Shown in pieces: positions 39,581 to 50,255 of a stretch of 64,000 bases of DNA; position 1 is the first letter of the stretch, and every line of letters starts with the position of its first letter. Location of the stretch: assembly GCA_001899305.1 (NCBI GenBank), contig MKWL01000021.1, positions 62,001-126,000 of the forward strand. The letters run 5' to 3'. The position numbers and the translations under genes are program-made. This stretch comes from Thiobacillus sp. 0-1251. GTDB lineage: Bacteria > Pseudomonadota > Gammaproteobacteria > Burkholderiales > Thiobacillaceae. Below the pieces are notes generated by a model that saw only the letters and a list, made by a program, of their open reading frames with translations, did not search any database and was not told where the DNA came from.

Positions 39581-40729
39581 ATGAGCGCACCCCATATCGT
39601 CGTTCTCGGATCGGGATTCGCCGCACTCACCGCCGTACGCGAACTGCGCCGGCGCGACCGCGAAGTGCGGATCACGCTCGTCGCCCCGCGGGCCACGTTG
39701 ACGTACTACCCGAGCCTGATCTGGGTGCCATCGGGCATGCGGCGTGGCGCCGATCTCGATATCGACGTGTCGGGTTTTCTGGCCAGGCACGATATCGCCT
39801 TCCACGCCGGCCGCGTCACCGGCCTTGCCGACGGCGGGCGCACCGTGCTGACCGACAGCGGATCCCTCGCCAACGATGCCCTGCTGATCGCCAGCGGCGG
39901 GCGCTTCCTCAAGGCCTTGCCCGGCATCGAGCACGCGCTGACGATCTGCGAAGGCGCGTCGGCGGCTGACGCGATCCGCGAGCGGCTGGCGAACATGACG
40001 GACGGCACGATCGCCTTCGGCTTCGGGACCAATCCGAAAGAACAGGGCGCGATGCGCGGCGGACCGATGTTCGAACTGCTGTTCGGCATCGACACGCTGC
40101 TGCGCAAACAGGGCCGCCGGGACCGCTTCAAGCTGGTGTTCTTCAATGCCGCGAAAACGCCGGGCAAGCGCCTGGGCGACAAGGCGGTCGCCGGCCTGCT
40201 GCGCGAGATGAAGAAGCGCGACATCGCCACCCATCTCGGGCACAAACCGCTCGGCTTCGAAGCGGACAGGATCCGGACCGAGGACGGCAATATTCCGGCC
40301 GACCTGATTCTCTTCATGCCCGGCATGAGCGGCCCCGCCTGGGCAGCCGAGGCCGGCCTGCCGCTGTCCGACGGCGGGTTTTTCCAGGCGGATGCCCACT
40401 GCCGGGTCGCGGGCTCGGACAAGGTCTATGTCGCTGGTGATTCCGGGAGCTATCCCGGTCCCGACTGGCTGCCCAAGCAGGCGCACATCGCCGACCTGCA
40501 GGCCAAGGCCGCGGCGGAGAATCTGTTGCTGGCCCTGGCGGGCAAGCCGCCCGTCGCGCGCTTCAAGGCCGAGCTCATCTGCATCGTCGATACGCTCGAC
40601 CGCGGCATCCTGGTCTATCGCAATGAAAAACGCGCGCTCGTGCTGCCGCCGTGCCGCCTGTTCCACTGGGCCAAACGGTTTTTCGAGTGGCAGTACCTGC
40701 GGCCCTACCGCAAGGCGAAACCGGGATGA
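39581..40729 (+). CDS. SQR/FCSD-like FAD oxidoreductase lacking the central active-site cysteine
   Basis: 382 residues with two Rossmann folds: FAD loop VVLGSGFAAL at residues 7-16 and a late FAD motif KVYVAGDSGSYPG. It resembles SQR and NDH-2 flavoproteins. Relative to the full SQR encoded further downstream, the first cysteine (C123 in LTICEGASAADA) and the third (C334 in ELICIVDTLDRG) are kept, but the central one (C160 of the [13 protein letters not shown]) is replaced in a TNPKEQGAMRGG segment. So sulfide:quinone activity is uncertain; a different substrate such as a polysulfide or a two-cysteine mechanism is possible. The C-terminal RLFHWAKRFFEWQYL looks like the amphipathic membrane anchor of SQRs. 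It overlaps ybgE by 4 bp. Confidence 0.8.
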   Translation: MSAPHIVVLGSGFAALTAVRELRRRDREVRITLVAPRATLTYYPSLIWVPSGMRRGADLDIDVSGFLARHDIAFHAGRVTGLADGGRTVLTDSGSLANDALLIASGGRFLKALPGIEHALTICEGASAADAIRERLANMTDGTIAFGFGTNPKEQGAMRGGPMFELLFGIDTLLRKQGRRDRFKLVFFNAAKTPGKRLGDKAVAGLLREMKKRDIATHLGHKPLGFEADRIRTEDGNIPADLILFMPGMSGPAWAAEAGLPLSDGGFFQADAHCRVAGSDKVYVAGDSGSYPGPDWLPKQAHIADLQAKAAAENLLLALAGKPPVARFKAELICIVDTLDRGILVYRNEKRALVLPPCRLFHWAKRFFEWQYLRPYRKAKPG

Positions 40730-41013
40730 TGGCCATGCTCGATCGCGGGTGGGTACGCGGCATCACGCTGGCCGCGGCTTTCGTGCTCATGCTCCTCGTC
40801 ACGCTGTTTCCGCGACCGTTGACCGTCGAGGATGGCAGCCCCATCGGGCACGGCACGCTCATGCTGATCATGTGGGGGCTGGCGGCAGGCTTTGTGCACG
40901 GCATCGGCTTCATTCCACGCAACAGGATCCTGCGCACATTGCTCGGCCCTGTCGTCGCCTGGCTCGGCATGGGCATGGTGCTGGTTTTCTATGTGCAATA
41001 TTTCCTGAGGTAG
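40726..41013 (+). CDS. ybgE: Cyd operon protein YbgE
   Basis: 95 residues with three hydrophobic segments. The core LMLIMWGLAAGFVHGIGFIP is the YbgE signature. YbgE is encoded in cyd operons of many Proteobacteria; its function is unclear. The ATG overlaps the stop of the SQR-like gene (ATGA). It ends 4 bp before the haemoglobin gene, so the cyd operon clearly encloses the flavoprotein. Confidence 0.88.
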   Translation: MMAMLDRGWVRGITLAAAFVLMLLVTLFPRPLTVEDGSPIGHGTLMLIMWGLAAGFVHGIGFIPRNRILRTLLGPVVAWLGMGMVLVFYVQYFLR

Positions 41014-41017
41014 CGAC

Positions 41018-42770
<1,753 letters not shown>

Positions 42771-42929
42771 TCCCGATTGAACAGGAGCCGCCTTGAACAG
42801 ACCCGGATCTCGAGCTTGCTGCTCGCAGGCTACGCTACGTAATTAGCGGTCAGCCTATACAGAGAAATCAGCGGCAAAGCAGGCTGAATGCCGATTCAGC
42901 CCACGGCACTCTGGCCCCGCCTGGGCTTT

Positions 42930-45137
42930 TTAGAAATTGAACTGCCGCCCGAAGAACGTCGCTACCTTGTCCGGCGGCAAGGGCTTCGCGACCACATAGC
43001 CCTGGATTTCGTCGCAGCCCTGGTCTTTCAGAAACGCGACCTGCTCGACCGATTCCACCCCCTCGGCCACCACCCGCAGATTCAGGGCGTGCGCCAGGCG
43101 GATGATGGCATTGGCGATCTCGGCATCGTCGCTGTCGGTCAGGACATCGTCCACGAAACTCTTGTCGATCTTGAGCGCGTCGATCGGCATGCGTTTCAAC
43201 TGGCCCAGGTTGGAATGTCCGGTACCGAAATCGTCGATGTAGACATGCAGGCCGCGCTGGCGCAGGGCGCCGAGCATGTCGAAGGTACGCGCCGGATTCT
43301 CCATCGCCGCACTCTCGGTCACTTCCAGCTGCAAATACGATGACTCCATGCCGGTTTCCTTCAGGATGGCATCGATATCGTCGATCAGGCGCGCATCGGA
43401 AAACTGGCGCGGCGACAGATTGATGGCCACGGGCGGTGGGTTGAGGCCGGCATCGCGCCAGACGATCCACTGTTCGCACGCCGCCCGCACCACCCAGCGG
43501 CCCAGCGGCATGATCAGGCCGGTTTCCTCGGCCACCGGAATGAACTGATCGGGCCAGATGATGCCGCCGGACCGGGTCAGCCAGCGCGCCAGGGCTTCCA
43601 GCCCCACCACGCGGCCACTGGCAAGATCGACTTTCGGCTGATAGGCCAGCGCCAGTTCGTCGCGCTCGAGCGCCTGGCGCAGGCCGGTTTCCAGGTTCAG
43701 CTGCTGCTGCGCCACGGTGTTCAGTTCATCGCTGAAGTATTCGAAGCCGCTGCGGCGCTGCTTGGCCTGATACATCGCCAAATCGGCCTGGCGCAGCAAG
43801 GTGTTGGCGTCGAGCCCGTCGTCCGGATACACGCTGATACCGATGCTGGCGCCGATGGCATAACGGCGCCGCTCGAGCTTGAACGATTCGGCCAGCGCCT
43901 TGAGCAGCTTGCGGGCCACACGGCTGGCAGCCCGAGACGCCGGCGGGTGCATCAGGATGACGGCAAATTCATCCCCGCCCAGCCGGGCGACGAAGTCGTC
44001 GGCGCGCAACTGCTCATCCAGCCGGTTGGCCACGACGCGCAGCACCTGATCGCCCACTTCGTGTCCCTGCGAGTCGTTGATGTGCTTGAAGCGGTCGAGA
44101 TCGATGAACAGCAGCGAGATCTGGAGCTTCTCGCGCTGCGCGCGCGCCAGCGCATGACCGAGGAAATCCTGGAAATACGAACGGTTGGGCAGGCCGGTTA
44201 GCGGATCGTGGTTGGCCAGCATGTCGAGCCGCATTTCGGAATAGCGGCGTTCGGTCAGCGCAGCCGACACGAAGAGGCCGCCCAGCGCCATGGTCATCAT
44301 GCTGATCTGCAGCGCAAACACGTCACGCGGCATCGTGGCACTGGTCAGTCCGCCGAAGGAGACGAGCGAAACGCCCAGCACGATCAGCGCAGCCAGGAAT
44401 ATGGCCACGCTCGCCCCGGTCACCGAGAATCGCAGCGCCGCCCACAGCACGCCGGGCAGCAAGACGAACAGGACGATTTCGGCCGGCCGCAGGGGCTCGG
44501 CGTACTCCATCATCACGCGGGTCAGCAGCAGCATGCCGAGCACCAGCACCAGGCCCTCCAGGCGCGCGCCCTTGTTGGTCGGCAACAAATCCCAGCGCGA
44601 CGCCGTCAGGAGCAGCGGTGCGATCAGGTACACCCCAAGCAGCTCCCCCAGCCACCAGATCCCCAAGGTCCGCCACACCAGGTCGGCATGCAGATGACCG
44701 AAGAAACCCAGGCTGAATACGCCCGCCAGCGCACTCACCGCACATCCCAGCGGCGCCGCTACGAGCGCGAACTTGGCGACACTGGAAACATAATCGAGGG
44801 TGGAACTGAAGGGCGGCAGGTAGCGCGGCAGATACCCGATCACAGCTGCCCCCGCGGCCGCGCCGAGCGCCAGGCGGAATGCCGCTTCCGGCGGCAGGAT
44901 CTGACTGTTGAGCGCAAACGATCCCAGCAGCACCCCCACGACGCCTGCCATGCCGAAGCGCAGGCTCGCCATGGCGCCGATGCCGGCTGCCAGCCAGACC
45001 ACGGCCACCACATCGGCGACATACGCCGTGATCGTGAGGCTGGCCCACCCCGTCAACGCGTAGGCCAGCGCCGTCAGCCCGACAATCAGCGCAATGCGCC
45101 TGACTTCGGTCAGGGCTGGCAATGCCGGAAGGGCCAA
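42930..45137 (-). CDS. Membrane MASE1-GGDEF-EAL protein (c-di-GMP turnover)
   Basis: 735 residues: eight or so transmembrane helices of a MASE1 sensor (1-300), GGDEF domain (about 310-470) with the intact signature RLGGDEFAVIL, and an EAL domain (about 485-730) with the EAL in VGLEALARW, EVTESAAMEN, DDFGTGHSN and KIDKSFV. Both active sites look complete, so the protein could make or degrade cyclic di-GMP depending on its input. It follows a small gene and a FIST sensor gene on the same strand, which may supply the signal. Confidence 0.93.
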   Translation of the reverse strand: MALPALPALTEVRRIALIVGLTALAYALTGWASLTITAYVADVVAVVWLAAGIGAMASLRFGMAGVVGVLLGSFALNSQILPPEAAFRLALGAAAGAAVIGYLPRYLPPFSSTLDYVSSVAKFALVAAPLGCAVSALAGVFSLGFFGHLHADLVWRTLGIWWLGELLGVYLIAPLLLTASRWDLLPTNKGARLEGLVLVLGMLLLTRVMMEYAEPLRPAEIVLFVLLPGVLWAALRFSVTGASVAIFLAALIVLGVSLVSFGGLTSATMPRDVFALQISMMTMALGGLFVSAALTERRYSEMRLDMLANHDPLTGLPNRSYFQDFLGHALARAQREKLQISLLFIDLDRFKHINDSQGHEVGDQVLRVVANRLDEQLRADDFVARLGGDEFAVILMHPPASRAASRVARKLLKALAESFKLERRRYAIGASIGISVYPDDGLDANTLLRQADLAMYQAKQRRSGFEYFSDELNTVAQQQLNLETGLRQALERDELALAYQPKVDLASGRVVGLEALARWLTRSGGIIWPDQFIPVAEETGLIMPLGRWVVRAACEQWIVWRDAGLNPPPVAINLSPRQFSDARLIDDIDAILKETGMESSYLQLEVTESAAMENPARTFDMLGALRQRGLHVYIDDFGTGHSNLGQLKRMPIDALKIDKSFVDDVLTDSDDAEIANAIIRLAHALNLRVVAEGVESVEQVAFLKDQGCDEIQGYVVAKPLPPDKVATFFGRQFNF

Positions 45138-45151
45138 GGTGTTAAATCCGG

Positions 45152-45415
45152 CTATTGTGCGGGGTCGACCTCGGCACGCACGGACTCCAATGCGTCCTTG
45201 AGTGTCTCCTCGGACAAACCGTTGAGTTGTTCGGCCAGCATTTCAGCCGCATCGATGGTGTCGGCTTCATCGGGCAGGCTGTCGGTATCGAGGTTGGCGA
45301 CGAATACCGCCGCCGCACCGGTCACCTGCAAGAGCTGCCGACGCTCGTTCATCAGCATGTCGATTTCATCGCGCAGCAGGCGGATTTCATCTTCTTTCAT
45401 GGCGTGCAGGGTCAT
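45152..45415 (-). CDS. Small acidic protein of unknown function
   Basis: 87 residues, charged, with an N-terminal predicted coiled coil (KEDEIRLLRDEIDMLMNERR) and an acidic C-terminus. No family recognised. It lies 26 bp after the FIST gene and 14 bp before the MASE1-GGDEF-EAL gene, so it is part of the same operon and may be an adaptor between them. Confidence 0.7.
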   Translation of the reverse strand: MTLHAMKEDEIRLLRDEIDMLMNERRQLLQVTGAAAVFVANLDTDSLPDEADTIDAAEMLAEQLNGLSEETLKDALESVRAEVDPAQ

Positions 45416-45441
45416 GCGTATCTCCGTGTTTCTTCATCTGA

Positions 45442-46545
45442 TCAGCCAAACAGGGTCAATACCCCGGTGTAGCCATATAAACGGTTGTAGGAAATTTCCC
45501 CGTTGGCAAAGAACCCTACCAACGGAAAGTCTCCGAGGGTGTCGCGAATCAATTCCAATTCCCGGTTCGGCGCACCGAACATATGCTGGCCGCGCCCCAG
45601 ACAGGAATAATATACGCCGCCCCGGATCGGCACGGCCAGTTGCGCCCCGATGGCCGAGAGCATCCGCAACAAGTCATCTTCGGCGGTCTGCTGGTCACGG
45701 CGACAGAACAGCAGCTCGTCTCCCGGCTCGACATACTCGCCGATCGCCACGAGGTTGTTCTGCGGGTCGACGCCGAGAATGTTGCGCACCAGATAATCCC
45801 CGGTATCCGAACCGCGGACCGGCAGGCCGACAAAGATATAGCCGGCTGCACGCCGCAGATCGCGCGCCAGCACGTCGCCGATTTCTTCTTTCATCACATC
45901 CAGCGCAGGGCGGTGATCGAGACTGCCGATGACGTTCTTGTTCGCTGTGGTGATGCGATGGCGCGGTCCCAGTGGCGAGATGCCCTGCGTCAACCGTGTC
46001 GCCAGCTTCACCCGTTCGCTGAACAGTACGCCCGACAAGCCGCCGCTCACCACACCATCGCTGATCTGCGCCGTCGTCTCGCCACGCGAACTCGACAACC
46101 CGCCGACGACAAATCCACTCGATACATATGCGGAAAGACTGTCGATCAATTCCTGCATGCGGCTGTTTGCCGGATCGCCATGCGCCACGGCGAAATAGGC
46201 TTGCGCCGGCTGCGTCTCGATGTCCTGCGGCGAACGCAGCACCGGCAGCATGCTGAAATCGGCGGGATCGAATTCCGCCAGCATCACGGCCAGTGCCGGT
46301 TCTTCCAGATACTCCACGCCCGTGGCGCAAACGCCGACCCCCACGCTGCCGGTCCAGTGGGGCACGCCGGTCGCGCTTTTGAAGAACGCCAGGATCGCAT
46401 CGAGTTCGTCGGCAAAGGTGTCCGACACATACAGGAACCCCAGCGTCGCGCCCGACGGGATCGCACCCAGCTGGCCCATGCAGGCCTGGGCCGCCTGGGT
46501 CCAGTCGGGATTCGCGGCGTGGGCGAATTTGAAAGGCGATGTCAT
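45442..46545 (-). CDS. FIST-domain (FIST N and FIST C) sensory protein
   Basis: 367 residues. FIST N covers about 20-215 (GFLYVSDTFADELDAIL, VGVGVCATGVEYL, SSGFVVGGLSSSRG) and FIST C about 220-350 (RAAGYIFVGLPVRGS, VGFFANGEISY). FIST proteins bind small ligands, presumably amino acids or similar molecules, and are typical inputs of two-component and c-di-GMP pathways. Here the domain stands alone with no output domain. Its operon partner is a MASE1-GGDEF-EAL protein, so it probably works in trans. Confidence 0.92.
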   Translation of the reverse strand: MTSPFKFAHAANPDWTQAAQACMGQLGAIPSGATLGFLYVSDTFADELDAILAFFKSATGVPHWTGSVGVGVCATGVEYLEEPALAVMLAEFDPADFSMLPVLRSPQDIETQPAQAYFAVAHGDPANSRMQELIDSLSAYVSSGFVVGGLSSSRGETTAQISDGVVSGGLSGVLFSERVKLATRLTQGISPLGPRHRITTANKNVIGSLDHRPALDVMKEEIGDVLARDLRRAAGYIFVGLPVRGSDTGDYLVRNILGVDPQNNLVAIGEYVEPGDELLFCRRDQQTAEDDLLRMLSAIGAQLAVPIRGGVYYSCLGRGQHMFGAPNRELELIRDTLGDFPLVGFFANGEISYNRLYGYTGVLTLFG

Positions 46546-46606
46546 GTCTTTAAGGCAGGGAATGCATCAGCGCGGCCGCCGGCCTTTCGGCCGGCAAGAC
46601 CATGCA

Positions 46607-46996
46607 TCAGTAGCCCGTCTGGCCGCTGCTCGGCAACTCGCCTTCACCGAAGAAATTCCACAACAGGTGGGCGACCACTTCAGGGGCGATCACGGTATGC
46701 TGGTTATGGCTTTCCTGAAGCGCCACCCGCAGCTTCTTGCGCAGTTCGGGATCGCCGGTCAGGTCGAAAATGATGTCCACCTTCGCCCCCATGGTCACCA
46801 CTTCCATCGCATCCTTGAATACCGGCACCTTGCTATGGCTGAACCCCAATGCAACGGGCGATTCCAGATTGCGGTGCGCAACGGCGACGATCTCCACGTT
46901 GACGCCCTCCTCCTGGATCTTCTCCAGAAAATGCTCGGCGAATTTCTCCCCGACTTCACCCAGTCCCAGCAGGGCAACCTTGACGACATGACTCAT
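46607..46996 (-). CDS. Small NAD(P)-binding Rossmann protein
   Basis: 129 residues forming an isolated Rossmann fold: VALLGLGEVGEKFAEHF near residues 8-24, then VNVEIVAVAHRN and VDIIFDLTGDPELRKKL. It resembles the coenzyme-binding half of homoserine or Gfo/Idh dehydrogenases, but the catalytic half is absent. The function is unknown; it may sense NAD(P) or be a structural partner. It is the first gene of the minus-strand FIST/GGDEF group, 61 bp before the FIST gene. Confidence 0.75.
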   Translation of the reverse strand: MSHVVKVALLGLGEVGEKFAEHFLEKIQEEGVNVEIVAVAHRNLESPVALGFSHSKVPVFKDAMEVVTMGAKVDIIFDLTGDPELRKKLRVALQESHNQHTVIAPEVVAHLLWNFFGEGELPSSGQTGY

Positions 46997-47234
46997 GAAA
47001 GAACTCCTCGTATCAGTTATGGTGGAAACAGTGGACCTGTTTTTTTATTCGCCCATGCGATCCGGATGACCCGGTCGCCTGTCGGCGCATTGTTTGCGCA
47101 TGGGTAGCATACGGTCCCCGCACGCGCCTGTCGATACTGCGGCCGCCAGTCCCTGCGACGCATCGCGCAAGTCTCACCTGTTCACGCCCCATGGGCCGGG
47201 GATATGATTCGGCTTATCATTCAAGGCGTCCGTC

Positions 47235-48197
47235 ATGCCCGACATTGCTTCGCTCCACCCGTTCATCACCCCCTATGCCAGCGGCATGCTGGAAACGGCA
47301 GGTCGCCATCGCATCTACTGGGAAACGTCCGGCAACCCGGATGGCATCCCGGTGCTGTTCGTGCACGGCGGGCCCGGCTCCGGCACCTCGCCTGTGCAGC
47401 GGCGGTTCTTCGATCCGGCACGCTACCGCATCGTTTTGTTCGACCAGCGCGGCAGCGGCCGCTCCACGCCGCATGGCGAGCTGGCCGACAACACCACGCC
47501 GCATCTGATCGCCGACATGGAAGCGTTGCGACGCGAACTCGGCATCGACTCCTGGCTGGTCTTCGGCGGTTCGTGGGGCTCGACCCTGGCGCTCGCCTAC
47601 GCCGAGGCGCATCCCGTGCACTGCCGTGGGCTGGTGCTGCGGGGTATTTTTCTCTGCCGCAAAAGTGAGATCGACTGGTTTCTCCACGGTATTCGCGTCC
47701 TGTTTCCCGAGGCGCAGCGCCAACTCGCCGACTTCATCCCGGAGGACGAACGCCACGATCTGCTGACGGCCTACTATCGCCGCCTCGTCGATCCCGACCC
47801 GACCGTGCACCAACCCGCCGCCCATCACTGGGCTACCTTCGAGGCCTCGTGCTCGACCCTGCTGCCCAACCCCGAACTCATCTCCGCGTTCGGCGACGAC
47901 AAAAGAGCCCTGTCATTGTCACGGATCGAAGCGCACTACTTCGTCAACAATATTTTCCTGCCCGACAACAGCCTGCTCGCCAACGTCGATCGCATCCGCG
48001 GCATCCCGGCAATCATCGTGCAGGGGCGCTATGACGCCGTCTGCCCCATCGTGTCGGCCGACGAACTCGCGCGCGCCTGGCCCGAGGCCCGCTATGTCAT
48101 CGTGCCGGATGCCGGACACTCTGCATTCGAGCCGGGGATCGCACGCGAACTGGTCGCTGCGTGCGACCAGTTCGCCCAGACCGGAGCATTCGACTGA
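47235..48197 (+). CDS. pip: Prolyl iminopeptidase
   Basis: 320 residues, alpha/beta hydrolase of family S33. The oxyanion segment HGGPGSGTS, the nucleophile S113 in FGGSWGSTLALAYAE, the acid in GRYDAVCP and the histidine in DAGHSAFEPG are all visible. It removes N-terminal proline from peptides. Its stop overlaps the next start by one base (TGATG), so it is translationally coupled to the chaperedoxin-like gene. Confidence 0.95.
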   Translation: MPDIASLHPFITPYASGMLETAGRHRIYWETSGNPDGIPVLFVHGGPGSGTSPVQRRFFDPARYRIVLFDQRGSGRSTPHGELADNTTPHLIADMEALRRELGIDSWLVFGGSWGSTLALAYAEAHPVHCRGLVLRGIFLCRKSEIDWFLHGIRVLFPEAQRQLADFIPEDERHDLLTAYYRRLVDPDPTVHQPAAHHWATFEASCSTLLPNPELISAFGDDKRALSLSRIEAHYFVNNIFLPDNSLLANVDRIRGIPAIIVQGRYDAVCPIVSADELARAWPEARYVIVPDAGHSAFEPGIARELVAACDQFAQTGAFD

Positions 48198-49060
48198 TGG
48201 CCCTGTCTCCCTATGTCTTCGACGCCAGTGCCGAAAATTTCAACCGGCTGGTGCTGGAAAACTCGCACAAGGGCCCGGTGCTGGTGCATTTCTGGACCCC
48301 CAAGGCCGGCCCCTGCTTCATCCTGATGCCGCGGCTGGTGAAGCTCGCCGCCGAATACGGTGGCAAGTTCCTCCTGGTCATGCTGAACGCCGACGAACTG
48401 CCCGAACTGGCACGCCGTTTCAGCGTGAATTCGGTCCCGACGGTGAAATTCTTCTGGCGCGGCGAGGTCGCCCACACCATCCACGGCGCCGATCCCGACA
48501 GCAGCTTCCGTGAAGTACTCGATCGCTTCATCGCGGGCGATGCCCACCGCGCCCATGCGTTGGGCGTCGCCGCATGGCAGGCAGGCAATGTGCAGCAGGC
48601 ACGCATGCTGCTGGCCAACGCGGCGATGGCCGAGCCCGACAACCTCGCCATCCCGCGCGATCTTGCCAAATTGCTCTGGGCCGAGGGCGAAGGTGAACAA
48701 GCCCTGAAACTGCTCGACAGCCTGCCACCGGAAGCACGGACAGCGCCTGAGATCGCCCGCCTGCACGCGCACCTGAATCTGGCCGAAACCGCCCGCCAGG
48801 CGCCGCCTCTGTCCGAACTCGACGTCCGCCTTGCACAGCAGCCGGACGATCTGGATGCGCATTTCCAGCGTGCAGCCCAGTTGCTGGCTGCAGACCAGTT
48901 TGCAACCGCCATGGACGAGTTGCTGTGGATCGCGCGGACCGATCGCGGCTACCGCGATGACATCGGCCGTAGCAGCCTGCTCGCCCTGTTCGATCTACTG
49001 GGCAGTGCACATCCGCTGACGCGGCAATACCGTCAGGCGCTGTCCGAATCGCTGCATTGA
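48197..49060 (+). CDS. Thioredoxin-fold/TPR protein, CnoX (YbbN)-like
   Basis: 287 residues: thioredoxin domain (about 1-108) plus a TPR-like helical region (115-285). The active site is WTPKAGPC in place of WCGPC, so only the second cysteine remains and classic disulfide reduction is not possible. This matches chaperedoxins such as CnoX, which hold oxidatively damaged proteins for refolding. cis-Proline is kept in SVPTVKFF. Start at 48197 overlaps the pip stop codon. Confidence 0.85.
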   Translation: MALSPYVFDASAENFNRLVLENSHKGPVLVHFWTPKAGPCFILMPRLVKLAAEYGGKFLLVMLNADELPELARRFSVNSVPTVKFFWRGEVAHTIHGADPDSSFREVLDRFIAGDAHRAHALGVAAWQAGNVQQARMLLANAAMAEPDNLAIPRDLAKLLWAEGEGEQALKLLDSLPPEARTAPEIARLHAHLNLAETARQAPPLSELDVRLAQQPDDLDAHFQRAAQLLAADQFATAMDELLWIARTDRGYRDDIGRSSLLALFDLLGSAHPLTRQYRQALSESLH

Positions 49061-49824
49061 AGTTCGACCACCCCGCCTTCGCACCTTATCGATCTCTGAT
49101 CGATACGCTGGACCTTGTACGCGCCCAACCCGCGCCCGGCCCGGATTGTCTCGATGCGCTCAACGCCCAGGCCATCCACCTCGATACACGCAACGCGCAT
49201 GGCCTGCCGCTGCGTTTTTTTGCACCCAATGCCCGCCTGTCCGCGCGCGATTACGAAACGCACATCCTGCAGACCGGGCAGGTACCGACCCGCGCCGAGA
49301 CCTGGCACGACGTGCTGAACGCGCTGGTCTGGCTACGTTTCCCGCACTTCAAGGCTGCGTTGAATGCGGCCCATGGCAGTGCGATTGCCGGCGAGACCGG
49401 GCCAACCCGAGGCCGCCGCCGCGATGCACTGACGGTACTGGACGAGTCCGGCGTATGGGTAATCAGCCGCGATCCGGCATGGCCGGCCCTGCTGTCCGAG
49501 CGCGCCTGGCGGCCGCTGTTCTGGGACCACCGGCATGCGGTTGAAACCGCGATGCGATTTGTCGTGGTCGGTCATGCGCTGCTGGAAAAGCTGCTCGCCC
49601 CCTACCCGGGGATGACCGGAAAATGCCTGACCTTGATTGCAGCGTCGCTCGACCCCGATGGTGTGGAGGAACTGTCGGTTCGTGCACTTGCCGGGATCGA
49701 CTCGCCACGCCAACTCGCACCCTTGCCGGTGCAGGGCATCCCCGGCTGGGACCCGGCCAATGCAAGCGCGGCGTATTACGCCAACCAGGACATCTTCAGG
49801 CCGGCGCGTCGCATCTCCTCATGA
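49057..49824 (+). CDS. DUF3025 protein
   Basis: 255 residues. Segments AIHLDTRNAHGLPLRFF, ETWHDVLNALVWLRFPHFKA and QGIPGWDPANASAAYYAN are typical of DUF3025, a proteobacterial family of unknown function. The initiation codon is TTG at 49057, overlapping the previous stop (TTGA); no better in-frame start exists nearby. The overlap implies translation coupled to the CnoX-like gene. Confidence 0.82.
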   Translation: MKFDHPAFAPYRSLIDTLDLVRAQPAPGPDCLDALNAQAIHLDTRNAHGLPLRFFAPNARLSARDYETHILQTGQVPTRAETWHDVLNALVWLRFPHFKAALNAAHGSAIAGETGPTRGRRRDALTVLDESGVWVISRDPAWPALLSERAWRPLFWDHRHAVETAMRFVVVGHALLEKLLAPYPGMTGKCLTLIAASLDPDGVEELSVRALAGIDSPRQLAPLPVQGIPGWDPANASAAYYANQDIFRPARRISS

Positions 49825-49859
49825 CATGACAGCCCGTGTCCGCCGTACGCGGTCCACCT

Positions 49860-50228
49860 TCAGCCTGCCGCAGCCGGCAACTCGCCGTCCGCCACCCAGG
49901 CTTGGGCCATGTCCAAATCGTCGAACAGACGGATATCCGCCGACATGAACATGCGGTTCACCCACATGCTCCACGCCACCCACTGGTCACCGGTCAGAAT
50001 GGCGATACGGCCGAAATCGGTCTTGTGCTCGCGTGAAAACTTCAGTTCCTCCCACGCCACGTCGACACTGAACGACAGCATGTCACGCAGATCGAACAGC
50101 AGGTTGACCGTACCCTGGAACTGGATGCCGTAGTTCACTGCCTGCTCAAATTCCTGATAATCGGCCAGGGTAAATTGGCCCATTACGGTGACGGCGATCT
50201 GGTTACCCTTGACGTTCAGGCTGATCAT
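49860..50228 (-). CDS. SpoIIAA/STAS-like protein
   Basis: 122 residues. The pattern MISLNVKGNQIAVTVMGQFT followed by TVNLLFDLRDMLSF and TDFGRIAILTGDQWVAWSMW fits the SpoIIAA-like (STAS-related) family of small cytoplasmic proteins that bind lipids or partner kinases. The function here is unknown. It is 28 bp downstream of the EamA transporter gene on the same strand. Confidence 0.82.
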   Translation of the reverse strand: MISLNVKGNQIAVTVMGQFTLADYQEFEQAVNYGIQFQGTVNLLFDLRDMLSFSVDVAWEELKFSREHKTDFGRIAILTGDQWVAWSMWVNRMFMSADIRLFDDLDMAQAWVADGELPAAAG

Positions 50229-50255
50229 GGTGCGCTCCTCTGGAAAGTGCTTTCA

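Noticed and set aside
46997-47234. Possible gene in the spacer before pip
   Set aside because: Only short frames that overlap pip in other phases; likely a promoter region for the two divergent groups.
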